A DNA stretch of 64,000 nt from Anabaena sp. PCC 7108 (GCF_000332135.1 NZ_KB235896.1:2801403-2865402); one strand, 5' to 3'. Positions 1-9,591 are shown, numbered from the stretch's first letter. Numbers and translations: made by a program. The notes: generated by a model not told the origin, from the letters alone.

Positions 1-2
1 AA

Positions 3-128
3 ACAGAATACTTTGATAATCTTACTGCAATGAAACAATATTATATAATGTCGCAACCAGGTATTAATCTTTTATTATTAATTAATACCGATAGCCAGAA
101 AGATTTCGCTTTTATCAAAGGTTATTGA
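3..128 (+). CDS. 3' end of an unidentified protein (partial)
   Basis: A frame open from the window edge runs about 41 codons to a TGA at 126-128. It reads as ordinary protein (acidic start, a central run of Leu/Ile, then Asp/Lys-rich, ending FIKGY). I do not recognise the family. An open stretch this short in AT-rich DNA could occur by chance, so it is only a possible tail of a gene that starts before the window. It is convergent with the large kinase gene that ends at 190. Confidence 0.4.
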   Translation, partial: TEYFDNLTAMKQYYIMSQPGINLLLLINTDSQKDFAFIKGY

Positions 129-148
129 TTTTGACGATGAATGTGGAA

Positions 149-171
149 TCCCCGTGTTTTTAGACCGGGGA
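149..171 (+). repeat. IS200/IS605-like end hairpin or terminator
   Basis: TCCCCG at 149-154 pairs with CGGGGA at 166-171 around an 11-nt T-rich loop, and the hairpin is followed by TGTCAA. From memory, the hairpin and its flanks resemble the right end that follows tnpB in many cyanobacterial IS200/IS605 elements. No tnpB is visible before it, so it may be a solo end, or simply a terminator between two convergent genes. There is no strong T-run after the stem. Confidence 0.35.
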
Positions 172-189
172 ATCTCAATGTCAAGCTTA

Positions 190-3100
190 TTATATATGTT
201 GGGAAATCCAGCTACTATTAAAAATAGCTTCATAAATTCGGTTATGGACTTTTAAATAACTTTGTTCTTTAACTAATAACCCTGATAATATCAATTCTGG
301 CTCTTCTGGACTATCAACTGCTTTCACCTTTCCATGCTCTAAAACTTGTCTATAGAGTTTTAGCAGTGATGTAGCTTGTTGTTCACCTTTGAGAATGCGA
401 TCTTTAATCGTCCTTAAATGTTCTGGTTCGTCTTGAGCTTCCCAATCTTTTATAATATTTGTGCCGATCAAATTTTCAATCCAGGCTTGTTCATTTTTAT
501 CGGGAATAGCATCTGAAGAACTACGAATCATCTGGCAAATCTTTTGAGTTAAAAAAGGCTGACCGTTAGTCCAAAATAAAACTTCTTTAAGTACCGCTTG
601 CGGGTTGCTAACCTTGTCTGAGAACCCCTGTAGTAGAGGTTGGGCTTCGTGTAATTGGAAGCCATGCAGTTGAATAGCCTGACCAATATTAAAAGGGGTG
701 CGGCGATAATCTGTAATTAAATCACTCGGAGTAGCAACTCCCAATAAAACAAAGCACAACCGCTTATACTCTAGATTAATACCGCGCTGATTATAGCAGG
801 AGCGAACTAAGGCAAAGAAGTCATTAACTGAAAAATCTAAACCTAAAATACTATCAATTTCATCTAAAAAGATGACTATTTTAGGTGCAGGAGTATTATC
901 TGATAATTTAACTTCATTTAACAGAACTTCTTCAAAAAATCTACTCAATCGCTGTACAGGAGAAAGTTCGATATTTTCTTGCCACCAAGCCTTTAAATTA
1001 ACCTTACCGAGCAGATCAAAACCTTGCCACAATTCCACAGCTAATCCCTTATACCATTGCTCCGGGGTAATGTTTTCACTACCAATTCGAGTCATATCAA
1101 TAGCAGCACAGCAAACATCTTCTTGCTGTAAGTGGTGCATCATCCGCACCATCAAACTTGATTTACCCATTTGTCGGGTATTGAGAATATAACAAAAGTC
1201 TCCAGTTCTTAATGCTTTATAAAGATAACGGTCGGCAGAACGCACTACATAAGTAGGCGCATCACTTGGCAAACTCCCACCAACTTGATAATCATAACTT
1301 GAGGCTTCTTCGGAACTTTTTAGCAGGGCATTTTCAAATTCTAATTTAGCTTGAGTAGCTTTAAGAATTTCCAGAGTTTGTGATAGTTCTTGAGTACGTT
1401 CTTCTACTTTTTGTTCTAGGGTTGTGTAGAGACGAGAATTTTCAATCGAGATAGCAGCTTGACTAGAAAGGATATTTAAAACTTCGACTCGGTCTGTTGT
1501 AAATGCTCCTGTTGTGAGATTATTTTCTAAATATAAAATACCACTCAGTTTGCCTTGATTGAGTAGGGGAGTGCAGAGAATTGATTTAGGTTGAGTAGTG
1601 ACAATATAGGAATCGCGGGTAAATTGTCCCTCTTGGGTGGCATCATTGAGAACTACATTTTCCTGAGTGCGGGCAACATAATTAACGATAGCGGTTGAGA
1701 GTAAGGGAGTCTGGGTGGAAGCATCTGGTGAGTCTACTGCAAGAGATTGTAGTATGTTAACGTCATCAGAATCTATTGCTCCCACTGCTTCAATCACCCA
1801 GTTATCATCAGAATCTAGAAGCAAAAAGCCTTTTTGAGCGCCAGCATTCTCAATCATAATTTTCATTAACTTTGCCAGTAACTTACCCAGAACAATTTCT
1901 CCAGTTAGGGCTTGAGATGCTTTAATAACTGTTGTTAAATCCAGGACTGTTCCATCATTACCACTAGTAGAAATAGTTGTGCTGAGGCTTTTAGCTTTCT
2001 TTTGGTTTGTAATTCCTATAAAATATTGTGGATATTCATCTTCTAATTGTTTGACTTTGGCTTTAGCTCCCCAGCGAGTGTAACAATGGTGGGCATTTCT
2101 GAGATATAACTGACCAATTTCTTCCCTACCTAGTTGTAGATAAAATTCTGCTGCTTTTTCATAACCTAAAGCTTCTTCGTGGATAAATTCATATTTTTTA
2201 GCACCTTGAATAGCTTTTTCATATAATTCTTCTGCTTGCCAATTTTCTCCTAATACTCGCGCTTTCTCCGCTGCAACTAAATCATATTTATGTTGAAAAT
2301 TTTCTGGACAATGAGAAGCAAATTTTTGCAAAATATCCTGATAAGATGATACTTTTTGTAACAAAAAGTTCTTCTGCTCAATGTCCACATTGTGGTTACA
2401 GGCCGCAAGCATAATCAAGGGATTGTAAAAAATGTTTAGGACTGAAACTATACAGGACATACAACTCTCAGTATATTTCTCTGATAAGAGAGCATTTTTT
2501 AATCCTTGTTCATAGTCTTTAAAGAAATAAAATAACCAAGTTTTACTTATATAAGATATGAAAAGTAACCAGTAGTGATTATTTTGAATCCATAAATTTA
2601 ATAATTTGTCGTCCTCTTCTTGAGAGCCAAATAATAAATGATAATTGCTACTGTCTCCATTCAGTAAATTGACATGGACTTTCATCAAAGCTTCTAGATA
2701 ATAGAATGAATATTCTTGTTTTAATTCTAGAGTTAATTTTCTATAAGCATCATATTTAGGGTGAAAATCTTTGAGATTATAACCCTTGAGAACTATACGC
2801 ACACAATGACTCAAAATATTGTAGCCAGCATATTTAAAGTCGCCAGTGTCTAATCCGATTTGAATACATTCCTCAGACTCTTCCATTTTGATATTTTTCA
2901 GAGGCTCTTTCCAATACCGAATAAATCCATTGTAATTGTGGATTACTGATACTTTATTTTTGCGAATGTTGTATTTCTCTAATAGAAGCAAAGATAGTTG
3001 CCCAAATTGATATCCAGCATCAATACTAGTATTTTTGATAAAATTACACAGAAAAAGACCATATAAAGAATATATACTAGCTGCTAATAGAGGCGGATTT

Positions 3101-6003
3101 CCATATTCTAGACAAAGACTGATGTTAGTTAATACCACTACAGGATACAATGAATGATTTGTGATCATAGTAGTATCCGTAATAAGCATTAAAATTTGAA
3201 TAGCAGCAAGTTTGTAAGGATCAGTCATTTCTGGCAGATTGACTAACTCCTCAATCCGCTTATCTTCTAAGAAAAGTTGTATAGCCTTTTGTTTTTTATC
3301 AATTTCTGGCTCTATCTGACTTGTTTCTGGAATTAGGAATACTTCTAGTTTAGCTAAAATCTCAATTGCAGTATCAATGGCATACTGTACCTGGAGTTGA
3401 GCGCAATATGACTCGATTTTTAGCTCATATATTTTAACCATGTCGAGAACTTTTTTAGCATTTTGCAAAACGACATTAGATAGTTTCTCAGCTTGTTCAT
3501 ATCGAGTGTTTAGATACTGAGCTTCTAATGTTTCTGTATACACTGCTAAAGTCAAATCATATTCATTTAACCAGCTATTTAGTGACAAAAGTTCTAGTGC
3601 AGTTTCTAAGTACCTAAGAGCAGGTTCATAAGCACTGGAAGCCTTTGCTTTTTGACCAGCTATTAAATTAAGTTGCGCTAGGCGTTCTCTTTCTGGTTGA
3701 TGAGTTATTAATTCAATCCCGATATTTAATTGATTGACAATATCAAAGATATTTTCTTCCAATTCATCTTCTTTAGTATTTTCCAGCAGTTGTTTTCCAA
3801 TTTTCAGGTGAAATTCCTTTTTTTTATCTTCTGAAATCAGAACATAGGCAGCTTGCTGAACCCTGTCATGCAAAAATTTGTAAAGAATAGAGTCAGGCAG
3901 TTTGGGGATAAACCGATCAGAAATTTCTGAAGTAGTAGTTGTCATTTCCTCCAGATTCCAGAGCATAGGAATATTATAGTCATTACTTAAAGGAACAATT
4001 AAACCTTCCTGTAGTGCTGGTTGTAGTTCTCTAGCAGTAGATATTTTAGATTTTTGATTAATAATAGACAGAATTTCTAAATCAAATTGATGTCCAATAC
4101 AAGCTGCTAATCTAAGAGCATTCTTGGTTTTTACATCTAGTTTTTCAATTTTTTTTATCATGAGTTCAACCACATTACCAGTAATTTCTAGTTGGTTGAT
4201 TTGCTCAATATCCCAATGCCAACATCTAATTTGACTATTTCTATTAGTATTAGTTTGAGATAGTTTGAATATTAGAAGATTTTCTTGGTATAAATATTGA
4301 AGAAATTGAGTAACAAAAAATGGATTACCTTCAGTTTTATGAATCAATAATTCAGCTAAAGGTTTTGATTCCTCTGTTGAGCAGTTTAGGGTATCAGATA
4401 TTAATTGGTTGACGTGATTTAGTGTCAATGGCTGAAGAGTCATTGTATCAAATTTTGCTTCTACCTGATTAAGTTGCTCTAAAGTCAGTATTAAAGGATG
4501 TGTAAAACTGACTTCATTAGCTCGATATGCACCTATCATTAACAGATATTGACTGTCAGAATCAGTAATTAATAACTCAATTAACTTCAAAGATGGTAAG
4601 TCTGCCCACTGTAAATCATCTAAAAATATAACTAAAGGGTGTTCTTTTTGCATAAAAACACCAATAAACTTTTTAAGAAATAAGTTAAAACGATTTTGCG
4701 TTTCAGTTGGTGATAGTTGTTCAACAGGTAACTGCTTACCAATAATTTTTTCTAAATCAGGGACGACATCAATAATAATTTGACCACTATTTCCCAATGC
4801 TTCTAGAATTTTCTCTTTCCAAGTTTTGAGAATAATTTCCGGCTCAGTCAAAAGTTGGCGTATGAGGTACTCAAAAGCATCGGTAATAGCTGCATAAGGA
4901 ATATCTCGTTTAAATTGGTCAAATTTGCCATTAATAAAGTACCCTCGTTGGCAAGTGACAGGTTTGTGAATTTCATTAACTAAGGCAGACTTACCAACAC
5001 CTGAATAACCAGAAATTAAGATCATTTCAGTGCTGCCTTGGCTAACTCTGTCAAAAGAAGTTAATAGTTGGGTAATTTCTTTATCTCGACCGTAGAGTTT
5101 TTGGGAAATGTGAAACTTATCGGAAATATCCTGATATCCTAAAGGAAACTGAGAAATGTTTCCTACCGTAGTTAATTGTTGAAGACAAGTTTCTAAATCT
5201 GCTTTAATTCCCCAAGCAGTTTGGTATCTTTCCTCTGGGGTTTTAGCTAACAATTTGATAATGATATTGGATAATGTTAAGGGAATAGAGGAAATTATTT
5301 CATCAGGTCTTTTCGGTTGCTGTGCAATATGACAATGGACTAATTCCATTGGGTCATTGGTTTCAAAAGGGAGTTGATGGGTTAAGAGTTCATAGAAGGT
5401 GACACCTAGAGAATAAAAATCACTGCGGTAATCTATCTCTCGGTTCATTCTCCCAGTTTGCTCTGGGGCAATATAAGTTAAGGTTCCCTCTAATTGAATA
5501 TTGCCAACTGTCTTATTTTCTGAGGATAAGCGGGTAGAAATCCCAAAGTCAATAATTTTGAGATGCCCAGTTTCTGGGTTATAAACAATGTTGGCAGGAT
5601 TAATATCTTTGTGGATAATATTAGCGGTATGAATATCAGCTAAACCTTCAGTAATCTTGATAGCAATGATGAGAAATTCTTCTAAACTAAACTGACGCTG
5701 GGATATTAACAATTTTAAAGATTGACCCCCAAAGTTCTCTAAAAACATTACTAAACTATTCTTATATCTTTGTAGGTAGTAAGCTTTAACAATTCTCTCT
5801 GTATTTAAAGAACGGGTAATTTCATATTCTTGTTTATATCGATTTAGTTCAGAAGCAGTGGGATAATTTTCTTTGAGTATCTTCAGAATAATTGGTTGTT
5901 TATCTGGATTAAGAATACCTCGATAAACTAATGAATTAGCACTTTCATAGATTTTTTCAATAATCTGGTAGTCTGGTTTAATAATATCTAAATCTTGAGT
6001 CAT
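190..6003 (-). CDS. HstK-type Ser/Thr kinase with AAA ATPase, GAF and C-terminal AAA-like domain
   Basis: A giant cytoplasmic signalling protein of 1937 residues. Domains in order: a Hanks-type Ser/Thr kinase at about 10-270 (IHKDINPAN near 130, DFG near 152, APEQ after it); an AAA_16-type ATPase (Walker A GYSGVGKSAL near 331, Walker B FLDDLQWAD near 455); a long helical/TPR-like region at about 700-1280; a GAF domain at about 1365-1515; a coiled coil with EERTQEL; and a second P-loop ATPase-like domain (TRQMGKSSL near 1607, IVIFLDEID near 1707). The first four parts match cyanobacterial HstK-type dual Ser/Thr-His kinases. In those the protein ends in a histidine kinase. Here no H-box or HATPase motifs follow the coiled coil, and an AAA_35-like domain takes their place. 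The start codon is ATG. Kinase activity is probable from intact motifs; the substrate is unknown. Confidence 0.9.
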   Translation of the reverse strand: MTQDLDIIKPDYQIIEKIYESANSLVYRGILNPDKQPIILKILKENYPTASELNRYKQEYEITRSLNTERIVKAYYLQRYKNSLVMFLENFGGQSLKLLISQRQFSLEEFLIIAIKITEGLADIHTANIIHKDINPANIVYNPETGHLKIIDFGISTRLSSENKTVGNIQLEGTLTYIAPEQTGRMNREIDYRSDFYSLGVTFYELLTHQLPFETNDPMELVHCHIAQQPKRPDEIISSIPLTLSNIIIKLLAKTPEERYQTAWGIKADLETCLQQLTTVGNISQFPLGYQDISDKFHISQKLYGRDKEITQLLTSFDRVSQGSTEMILISGYSGVGKSALVNEIHKPVTCQRGYFINGKFDQFKRDIPYAAITDAFEYLIRQLLTEPEIILKTWKEKILEALGNSGQIIIDVVPDLEKIIGKQLPVEQLSPTETQNRFNLFLKKFIGVFMQKEHPLVIFLDDLQWADLPSLKLIELLITDSDSQYLLMIGAYRANEVSFTHPLILTLEQLNQVEAKFDTMTLQPLTLNHVNQLISDTLNCSTEESKPLAELLIHKTEGNPFFVTQFLQYLYQENLLIFKLSQTNTNRNSQIRCWHWDIEQINQLEITGNVVELMIKKIEKLDVKTKNALRLAACIGHQFDLEILSIINQKSKISTARELQPALQEGLIVPLSNDYNIPMLWNLEEMTTTTSEISDRFIPKLPDSILYKFLHDRVQQAAYVLISEDKKKEFHLKIGKQLLENTKEDELEENIFDIVNQLNIGIELITHQPERERLAQLNLIAGQKAKASSAYEPALRYLETALELLSLNSWLNEYDLTLAVYTETLEAQYLNTRYEQAEKLSNVVLQNAKKVLDMVKIYELKIESYCAQLQVQYAIDTAIEILAKLEVFLIPETSQIEPEIDKKQKAIQLFLEDKRIEELVNLPEMTDPYKLAAIQILMLITDTTMITNHSLYPVVVLTNISLCLEYGNPPLLAASIYSLYGLFLCNFIKNTSIDAGYQFGQLSLLLLEKYNIRKNKVSVIHNYNGFIRYWKEPLKNIKMEESEECIQIGLDTGDFKYAGYNILSHCVRIVLKGYNLKDFHPKYDAYRKLTLELKQEYSFYYLEALMKVHVNLLNGDSSNYHLLFGSQEEDDKLLNLWIQNNHYWLLFISYISKTWLFYFFKDYEQGLKNALLSEKYTESCMSCIVSVLNIFYNPLIMLAACNHNVDIEQKNFLLQKVSSYQDILQKFASHCPENFQHKYDLVAAEKARVLGENWQAEELYEKAIQGAKKYEFIHEEALGYEKAAEFYLQLGREEIGQLYLRNAHHCYTRWGAKAKVKQLEDEYPQYFIGITNQKKAKSLSTTISTSGNDGTVLDLTTVIKASQALTGEIVLGKLLAKLMKIMIENAGAQKGFLLLDSDDNWVIEAVGAIDSDDVNILQSLAVDSPDASTQTPLLSTAIVNYVARTQENVVLNDATQEGQFTRDSYIVTTQPKSILCTPLLNQGKLSGILYLENNLTTGAFTTDRVEVLNILSSQAAISIENSRLYTTLEQKVEERTQELSQTLEILKATQAKLEFENALLKSSEEASSYDYQVGGSLPSDAPTYVVRSADRYLYKALRTGDFCYILNTRQMGKSSLMVRMMHHLQQEDVCCAAIDMTRIGSENITPEQWYKGLAVELWQGFDLLGKVNLKAWWQENIELSPVQRLSRFFEEVLLNEVKLSDNTPAPKIVIFLDEIDSILGLDFSVNDFFALVRSCYNQRGINLEYKRLCFVLLGVATPSDLITDYRRTPFNIGQAIQLHGFQLHEAQPLLQGFSDKVSNPQAVLKEVLFWTNGQPFLTQKICQMIRSSSDAIPDKNEQAWIENLIGTNIIKDWEAQDEPEHLRTIKDRILKGEQQATSLLKLYRQVLEHGKVKAVDSPEEPELILSGLLVKEQSYLKVHNRIYEAIFNSSWISQHI

Positions 6004-6069
6004 TTTATTTAATAAAAGTATAAATTACTACTTTGATGTTCGTTTGATAAATTTTAACCCTATAATGTC

Positions 6070-6102
6070 AAGTAGGTTGACTGAAATTCAGCCTACCTAC
6101 TT
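6070..6102. terminator. Hairpin between the kinase gene and the RiPP-like cluster
   Basis: AAGTAGGT at 6070-6077 pairs with ACCTACTT at 6095-6102, enclosing a second palindrome (CTGAAATTCAG). A T-rich stretch follows on the plus strand. The arms share the sequence AAGTAGGT with the ends of the MITE-like elements at 10094 and 47447, so this may be a very short relative of them. It lies in the 5' region of the kinase gene. Confidence 0.45.
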
Positions 6103-6129
6103 ATTTTTTATCTACTTAATGATGAATAG

Positions 6130-6179
6130 ATAAAAAATTATGGATTTAGAAAATAATGACTAGACAAATTTCCTAAATC
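6130..6179 (-). terminator. Intrinsic terminator after the downstream paralogue gene
   Basis: Read on the minus strand, GATTTAG (6179-6173) pairs with CTAAATC (6149-6143), and a run of six T follows after a few bases. It begins 4 bp after the stop codon at 6183. This marks the probable end of the transcription unit of the cluster. Confidence 0.6.
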
Positions 6180-6182
6180 TCA

Positions 6183-7142
6183 TTAAGTGGAACTCAAGGG
6201 AATGTATGGGAAAGGAGGAACTATAAATCTTATTTTTTTATTTTCCCATTCTTGAGTATCTTGGGTGGGATAAAATGGATATTGATTATTCGCTATTTCG
6301 TCTGCGTATTCAGGTGCAAAAACCCAATCTTGAATACTTTTTTCTTTAAGGTTGAATTCACTTGGTCTTGGTGGGTAACTTAAAGTTACTTGGGTAAAAG
6401 GAGGTCGTGGGTTATTCCCACTTTGAGAAATATCTTTTCTAGTGGCATAAAACGTATCCCAAGATAAATCAATTGCGTACTCCCAAATCATTTCATAAGT
6501 GCTAAAAATTGGTTCACCAATTTTCTTTAAGTTTTCTTTATTTTCGTGATCGACAGAATCAACATAATATGCTTGCCCACTTAATAAAAGAGCTAGAGAT
6601 ATTGAACTGTAACCGACAGATGTCGGTTGAATTAAGTAATCTACTAGACCTTCTTCCTTTACCTTCAATAGTATTTGACATAATTGATCATCTTCTACTA
6701 GTTCGGTTTGCCAATAAGTACGAGGGTTAATATTAAAGGAATCAAAGATTTTTTTGACATACTTTGGCTGGCAATTAGTATCAGCCGTTTCATCATAATT
6801 AATCCATGTCGAAGCCATCATCTGACTTAATCGACGAGATTGTAATAGAAAGCGTATTGTAGGATGATTCATATTATCTTTAGGCGCAAAATTTGGATCA
6901 ACTTCTGCTCCTTTTGTTGGTAAATTATGAGTGTCAACACCGTTATAATATTCTTTAAAAAACTCTTTAGTTCCATAGACTAATTTAGTTTCGCTTTGGT
7001 GAGGATTCGTGTCATCAATTATCAGTATCTGAAACCAGCTGTAATGAGCGTCATTTGTTGAACATTCATGCGGATAGCTATAAAGAGGATGTTGCATTTT
7101 CAAGCTTTGCAAGCGTTCAAAATAATTTCTTGTAAATTGCAT
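6183..7142 (-). CDS. Uncharacterised protein P1 of YcaO cluster (paralogue of next gene)
   Basis: A soluble protein of 319 residues that I cannot assign to a family. It is clearly homologous to the 351-residue product of the gene at 7368-8423. The two share LLLSGQAYY/LLLGGQVYY (near 182/200), an [IL]STYEM-like motif (GEPIFSTYEM/SQPILSTFEM, near 207/235), a YPPxPSExNL motif, and the C-terminal tail PPFPY[IL]PLS plus two Ser/Thr residues. No signal peptide or membrane segment is seen. It is last in a minus-strand series behind a YcaO heterocyclase, an amidohydrolase and its paralogue, so a role with that enzyme set is inferred. Possibilities are a partner enzyme or scaffold, or a protein substrate carrying modifiable C-terminal Ser/Thr. 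None of these is shown by the sequence. Confidence 0.75.
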   Translation of the reverse strand: MQFTRNYFERLQSLKMQHPLYSYPHECSTNDAHYSWFQILIIDDTNPHQSETKLVYGTKEFFKEYYNGVDTHNLPTKGAEVDPNFAPKDNMNHPTIRFLLQSRRLSQMMASTWINYDETADTNCQPKYVKKIFDSFNINPRTYWQTELVEDDQLCQILLKVKEEGLVDYLIQPTSVGYSSISLALLLSGQAYYVDSVDHENKENLKKIGEPIFSTYEMIWEYAIDLSWDTFYATRKDISQSGNNPRPPFTQVTLSYPPRPSEFNLKEKSIQDWVFAPEYADEIANNQYPFYPTQDTQEWENKKIRFIVPPFPYIPLSST

Positions 7143-7306
7143 TATTTTTTACTCCTGGACAATATTTTACGAAACTATGGCAATGAATCAGACAGTTTTC
7201 AAAGCAACTATAAATTAGGGTCAAATAGACCTATTGATTTTGTATTTCACTACAGAAAGCGAATCAAAGAAAAATTTCCCAAAATCGCAATCATTTAGAT
7301 AGATTA

Positions 7307-7355
7307 GGGGGAAGTTTTAGAAAAGCTGGTTTTTCTAAAATTTTAGGGCTTCCCC
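7307..7355 (-). terminator. Two-part hairpin between the two paralogue genes
   Basis: The outer stem pairs GGGGAAG (7307-7313) with CTTCCCC (7349-7355). The inner stem pairs TTTTAGAAAA (7315-7324) with TTTTCTAAAA (7331-7340). It begins 12 bp after the stop codon of the upstream paralogue (7368) and about 165 bp before the start of the next gene. It could end most transcripts or set the ratio of the two paralogues. There is no long T-run after it. Confidence 0.5.
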
Positions 7356-7367
7356 ATCGCATATTTT

Positions 7368-8423
7368 CTAACTTGTACTTAAAGGTAAATATGGAAAAGG
7401 CGGTGATACATATTTCACATTTAGTTCATATATTTCTTCGCCGCTGTTTGTCTTTCTTTTATCATAAAAGGGAAGTACACTATCATATAGTGGGTTATCT
7501 AACTCATCATCTTTAGCGTCAGCCCATTTTTTAATATCTTCCATACTAAGATTTCTTTCTGAAGGTATTGGAGGATAGGGAATAATAGCTTTGTAAAGAG
7601 CATCGGTTTGATTTGGATTGATTTGTAACTCTTGTATATCGCCTTGGAACGTATTCCAATTTACTTCCATTGCATATCTGTTAACCATCTCAAATGTACT
7701 AAGAATAGGTTGAGAAACTCGGCGGTAGTATTTCAGTTGATTTTTGATGTTTGGTGCGTCCTGATATATCGATTTATCATCTGCATCCATTTCATAATAT
7801 ACCTGTCCTCCCAATAAAAGGCTCAAACAAATTCCTTGCCAAGCTTTACTGGCAGGTAAAATCAAAGTCTTTGCGTGTTCATAATATTTGTTCAATAAAT
7901 CTTTCTCGAATTCATAGGAATCAGGTGAATATTGATTATCAAATAAGAGAATTTCTCTGATAATGAGACCATCTAATATTTCTGGATCAATTGATTGCCA
8001 GTTATCACAGATAAAATTATCCCAAGTTCTTGTTGCTGTTGCTGTTAGGTATGCATACCAACTTTTGGCCAGTAGCTGAGATATTTTGCGGGTAATATAT
8101 AGCGATCGTGTGGTGCTATAAAAATCATTTACCTTACTTATCTCCTGTAGATTAATTTGCTCTTGATCAGAGAATATTTTTTTTATAAAACCCTCAGTAA
8201 AAACTAATCCATTAGATGGTAAATAATCACCTATGGCTGTAAGTTCGTTGCTATTTTCTTCTTTAGAAGGATAACTTTCTATTTGGCTAAATTCCGCTTT
8301 CTTTTTAGTTACTATCTCTACATTTATGTGTTTTGGTTCTGTTTTCCCAGGACGAGGTTTAACTATTAGAATCTGATAGTAGTTATTTTCGTCAGTTAGA
8401 GTTGTTACTTCAGTATTAGTCAT
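7368..8423 (-). CDS. Uncharacterised protein P2 of YcaO cluster (paralogue of previous gene)
   Basis: 351 residues, soluble, no recognised family. The C-terminal half aligns with the 319-residue protein encoded downstream and has the same closing motif PPFPYLPLSTS. The N-terminal 80 residues are rich in charged and polar residues and differ from the paralogue. The gene starts 46 bp after the amidohydrolase stop codon, so those two are very likely co-transcribed, while a hairpin separates it from its paralogue. Conservation of two diverged copies beside one modifying enzyme suggests related but separate roles, for example two subunits or two substrates. That is inference only. Confidence 0.75.
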   Translation of the reverse strand: MTNTEVTTLTDENNYYQILIVKPRPGKTEPKHINVEIVTKKKAEFSQIESYPSKEENSNELTAIGDYLPSNGLVFTEGFIKKIFSDQEQINLQEISKVNDFYSTTRSLYITRKISQLLAKSWYAYLTATATRTWDNFICDNWQSIDPEILDGLIIREILLFDNQYSPDSYEFEKDLLNKYYEHAKTLILPASKAWQGICLSLLLGGQVYYEMDADDKSIYQDAPNIKNQLKYYRRVSQPILSTFEMVNRYAMEVNWNTFQGDIQELQINPNQTDALYKAIIPYPPIPSERNLSMEDIKKWADAKDDELDNPLYDSVLPFYDKRKTNSGEEIYELNVKYVSPPFPYLPLSTS

Positions 8424-8469
8424 GATGGTAATTTACCCTAGTTTAGTGTTAACAAAAGAAGGAAACTTT

Positions 8470-9555
8470 TCAAGTCAAACCGTAAAAACGACTGGGATTA
8501 TCCCAAACAATCTTTTGTATTGTTTCTGGAGATAGCTCTACTTCAAGCTCTAAAAGCGTTGTCACGATGTCCGGTCTATGATCCATGTGAGGGTAATCAG
8601 AGCCGAAGATTAAGTTATCAGCACCGATATAGTCGATAATTTGAGCCAAATAAGGTTCAGATGGTTCAACGGACACAAAACACTGACGACGAAAATACTC
8701 CGATGGAGGTATTTTTACATGGTTGTTAACCTCCCAATGTAAATTTTTATATTCTTCATCCATGCGCCAGAGCCAATAAGGAAGCCAGCCACAACCAGAC
8801 TCTAGAAACCCTACCTTTAGCTGAGGGTGACGTTCTAACACCCCTCCTTCAATTAAGGCTAATAAGGCCATCATCTGTTCCATTGGGTGGGAACAAGCGT
8901 GCAGTGCAAACCGAGTATTAAATCGATCTGCACCTGTAGTTGGTAAGCAGCTATGGGTTCCTTCATGAATTCCCACTGCTATGCCTAATTCCTCACAGGC
9001 TGTCCAAAATGGCTCATAGGCAGGATCACTTAAAATTCTCCCTTTCACGGGGTTAGGGCGTAAAAACACGGCTTTCCAGCCAAAGTCAGCTATGCGATAT
9101 AATTGTGATACCATTTGCTCTGGTTTATGAAGATTAATAGCTCCTACTCCTTTTAATCTGTCTGGGGCATAGCTACAAAATTCTTCATATAACCAAGTAT
9201 TGTAAGCATGGGTAAAAGCTCCCACCACTTCCGCTGGCATGGTATCAATAGCAAAGAGCCACAGTCCATAAGTAGGATAAATAAACGCTATATCGACCCC
9301 CATCTGCACCATTGCTTGAAGGTGAGATTCTGAATCGTAGCGATGAAAATAAGCATTGGGGTGAGCCTGCATCATCTCCTGATTGCCCATTTCTCGAACT
9401 TGCGGGGATATGTTTTCCACAATGTCTTCCCCTTGAATTTTCATGTCTGCTGAGGGTGCAAAATGCTTAAATTCAGGAGGAAGATACTTAGACCATATCT
9501 GCGGAGGCTCAATCACATGGGAATCAGCATCAATAATTTTATATCCGTGCAGCAT
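8470..9555 (-). CDS. Amidohydrolase family 2 (ACMSD-like) metallo-hydrolase
   Basis: 361 residues, a complete TIM-barrel amidohydrolase of the Amidohydro_2 group. The N-terminal metal motif is DADSHVIEP (residues 9-17), a metal His lies in GIHEGTH near 192, and the late Asp is in FGSDYPHMDH near 315. Members hydrolyse C-N bonds or decarboxylate aromatic acids. The next gene on the 5' side is a YcaO heterocyclase. In bottromycin-type RiPP pathways a YcaO enzyme works with an amidohydrolase, so an analogous pairing is possible here, although the sequence alone does not fix the substrate. The gene is 711 bp from the YcaO stop codon and so probably has its own promoter. Two 14-bp direct repeats lie 37-64 bp before the start. 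Confidence 0.85.
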   Translation of the reverse strand: MLHGYKIIDADSHVIEPPQIWSKYLPPEFKHFAPSADMKIQGEDIVENISPQVREMGNQEMMQAHPNAYFHRYDSESHLQAMVQMGVDIAFIYPTYGLWLFAIDTMPAEVVGAFTHAYNTWLYEEFCSYAPDRLKGVGAINLHKPEQMVSQLYRIADFGWKAVFLRPNPVKGRILSDPAYEPFWTACEELGIAVGIHEGTHSCLPTTGADRFNTRFALHACSHPMEQMMALLALIEGGVLERHPQLKVGFLESGCGWLPYWLWRMDEEYKNLHWEVNNHVKIPPSEYFRRQCFVSVEPSEPYLAQIIDYIGADNLIFGSDYPHMDHRPDIVTTLLELEVELSPETIQKIVWDNPSRFYGLT

Positions 9556-9591
9556 AGTTAAATCTGTACAATTTTAGACAGTTATCAGTAT

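Noticed and set aside
7068-7298. A 76-residue plus-strand frame between the two paralogue genes
   Set aside because: It starts inside the antisense of the P1 gene, has a biased Lys/Phe/Arg composition and no ribosome binding site. Probably chance in AT-rich DNA.
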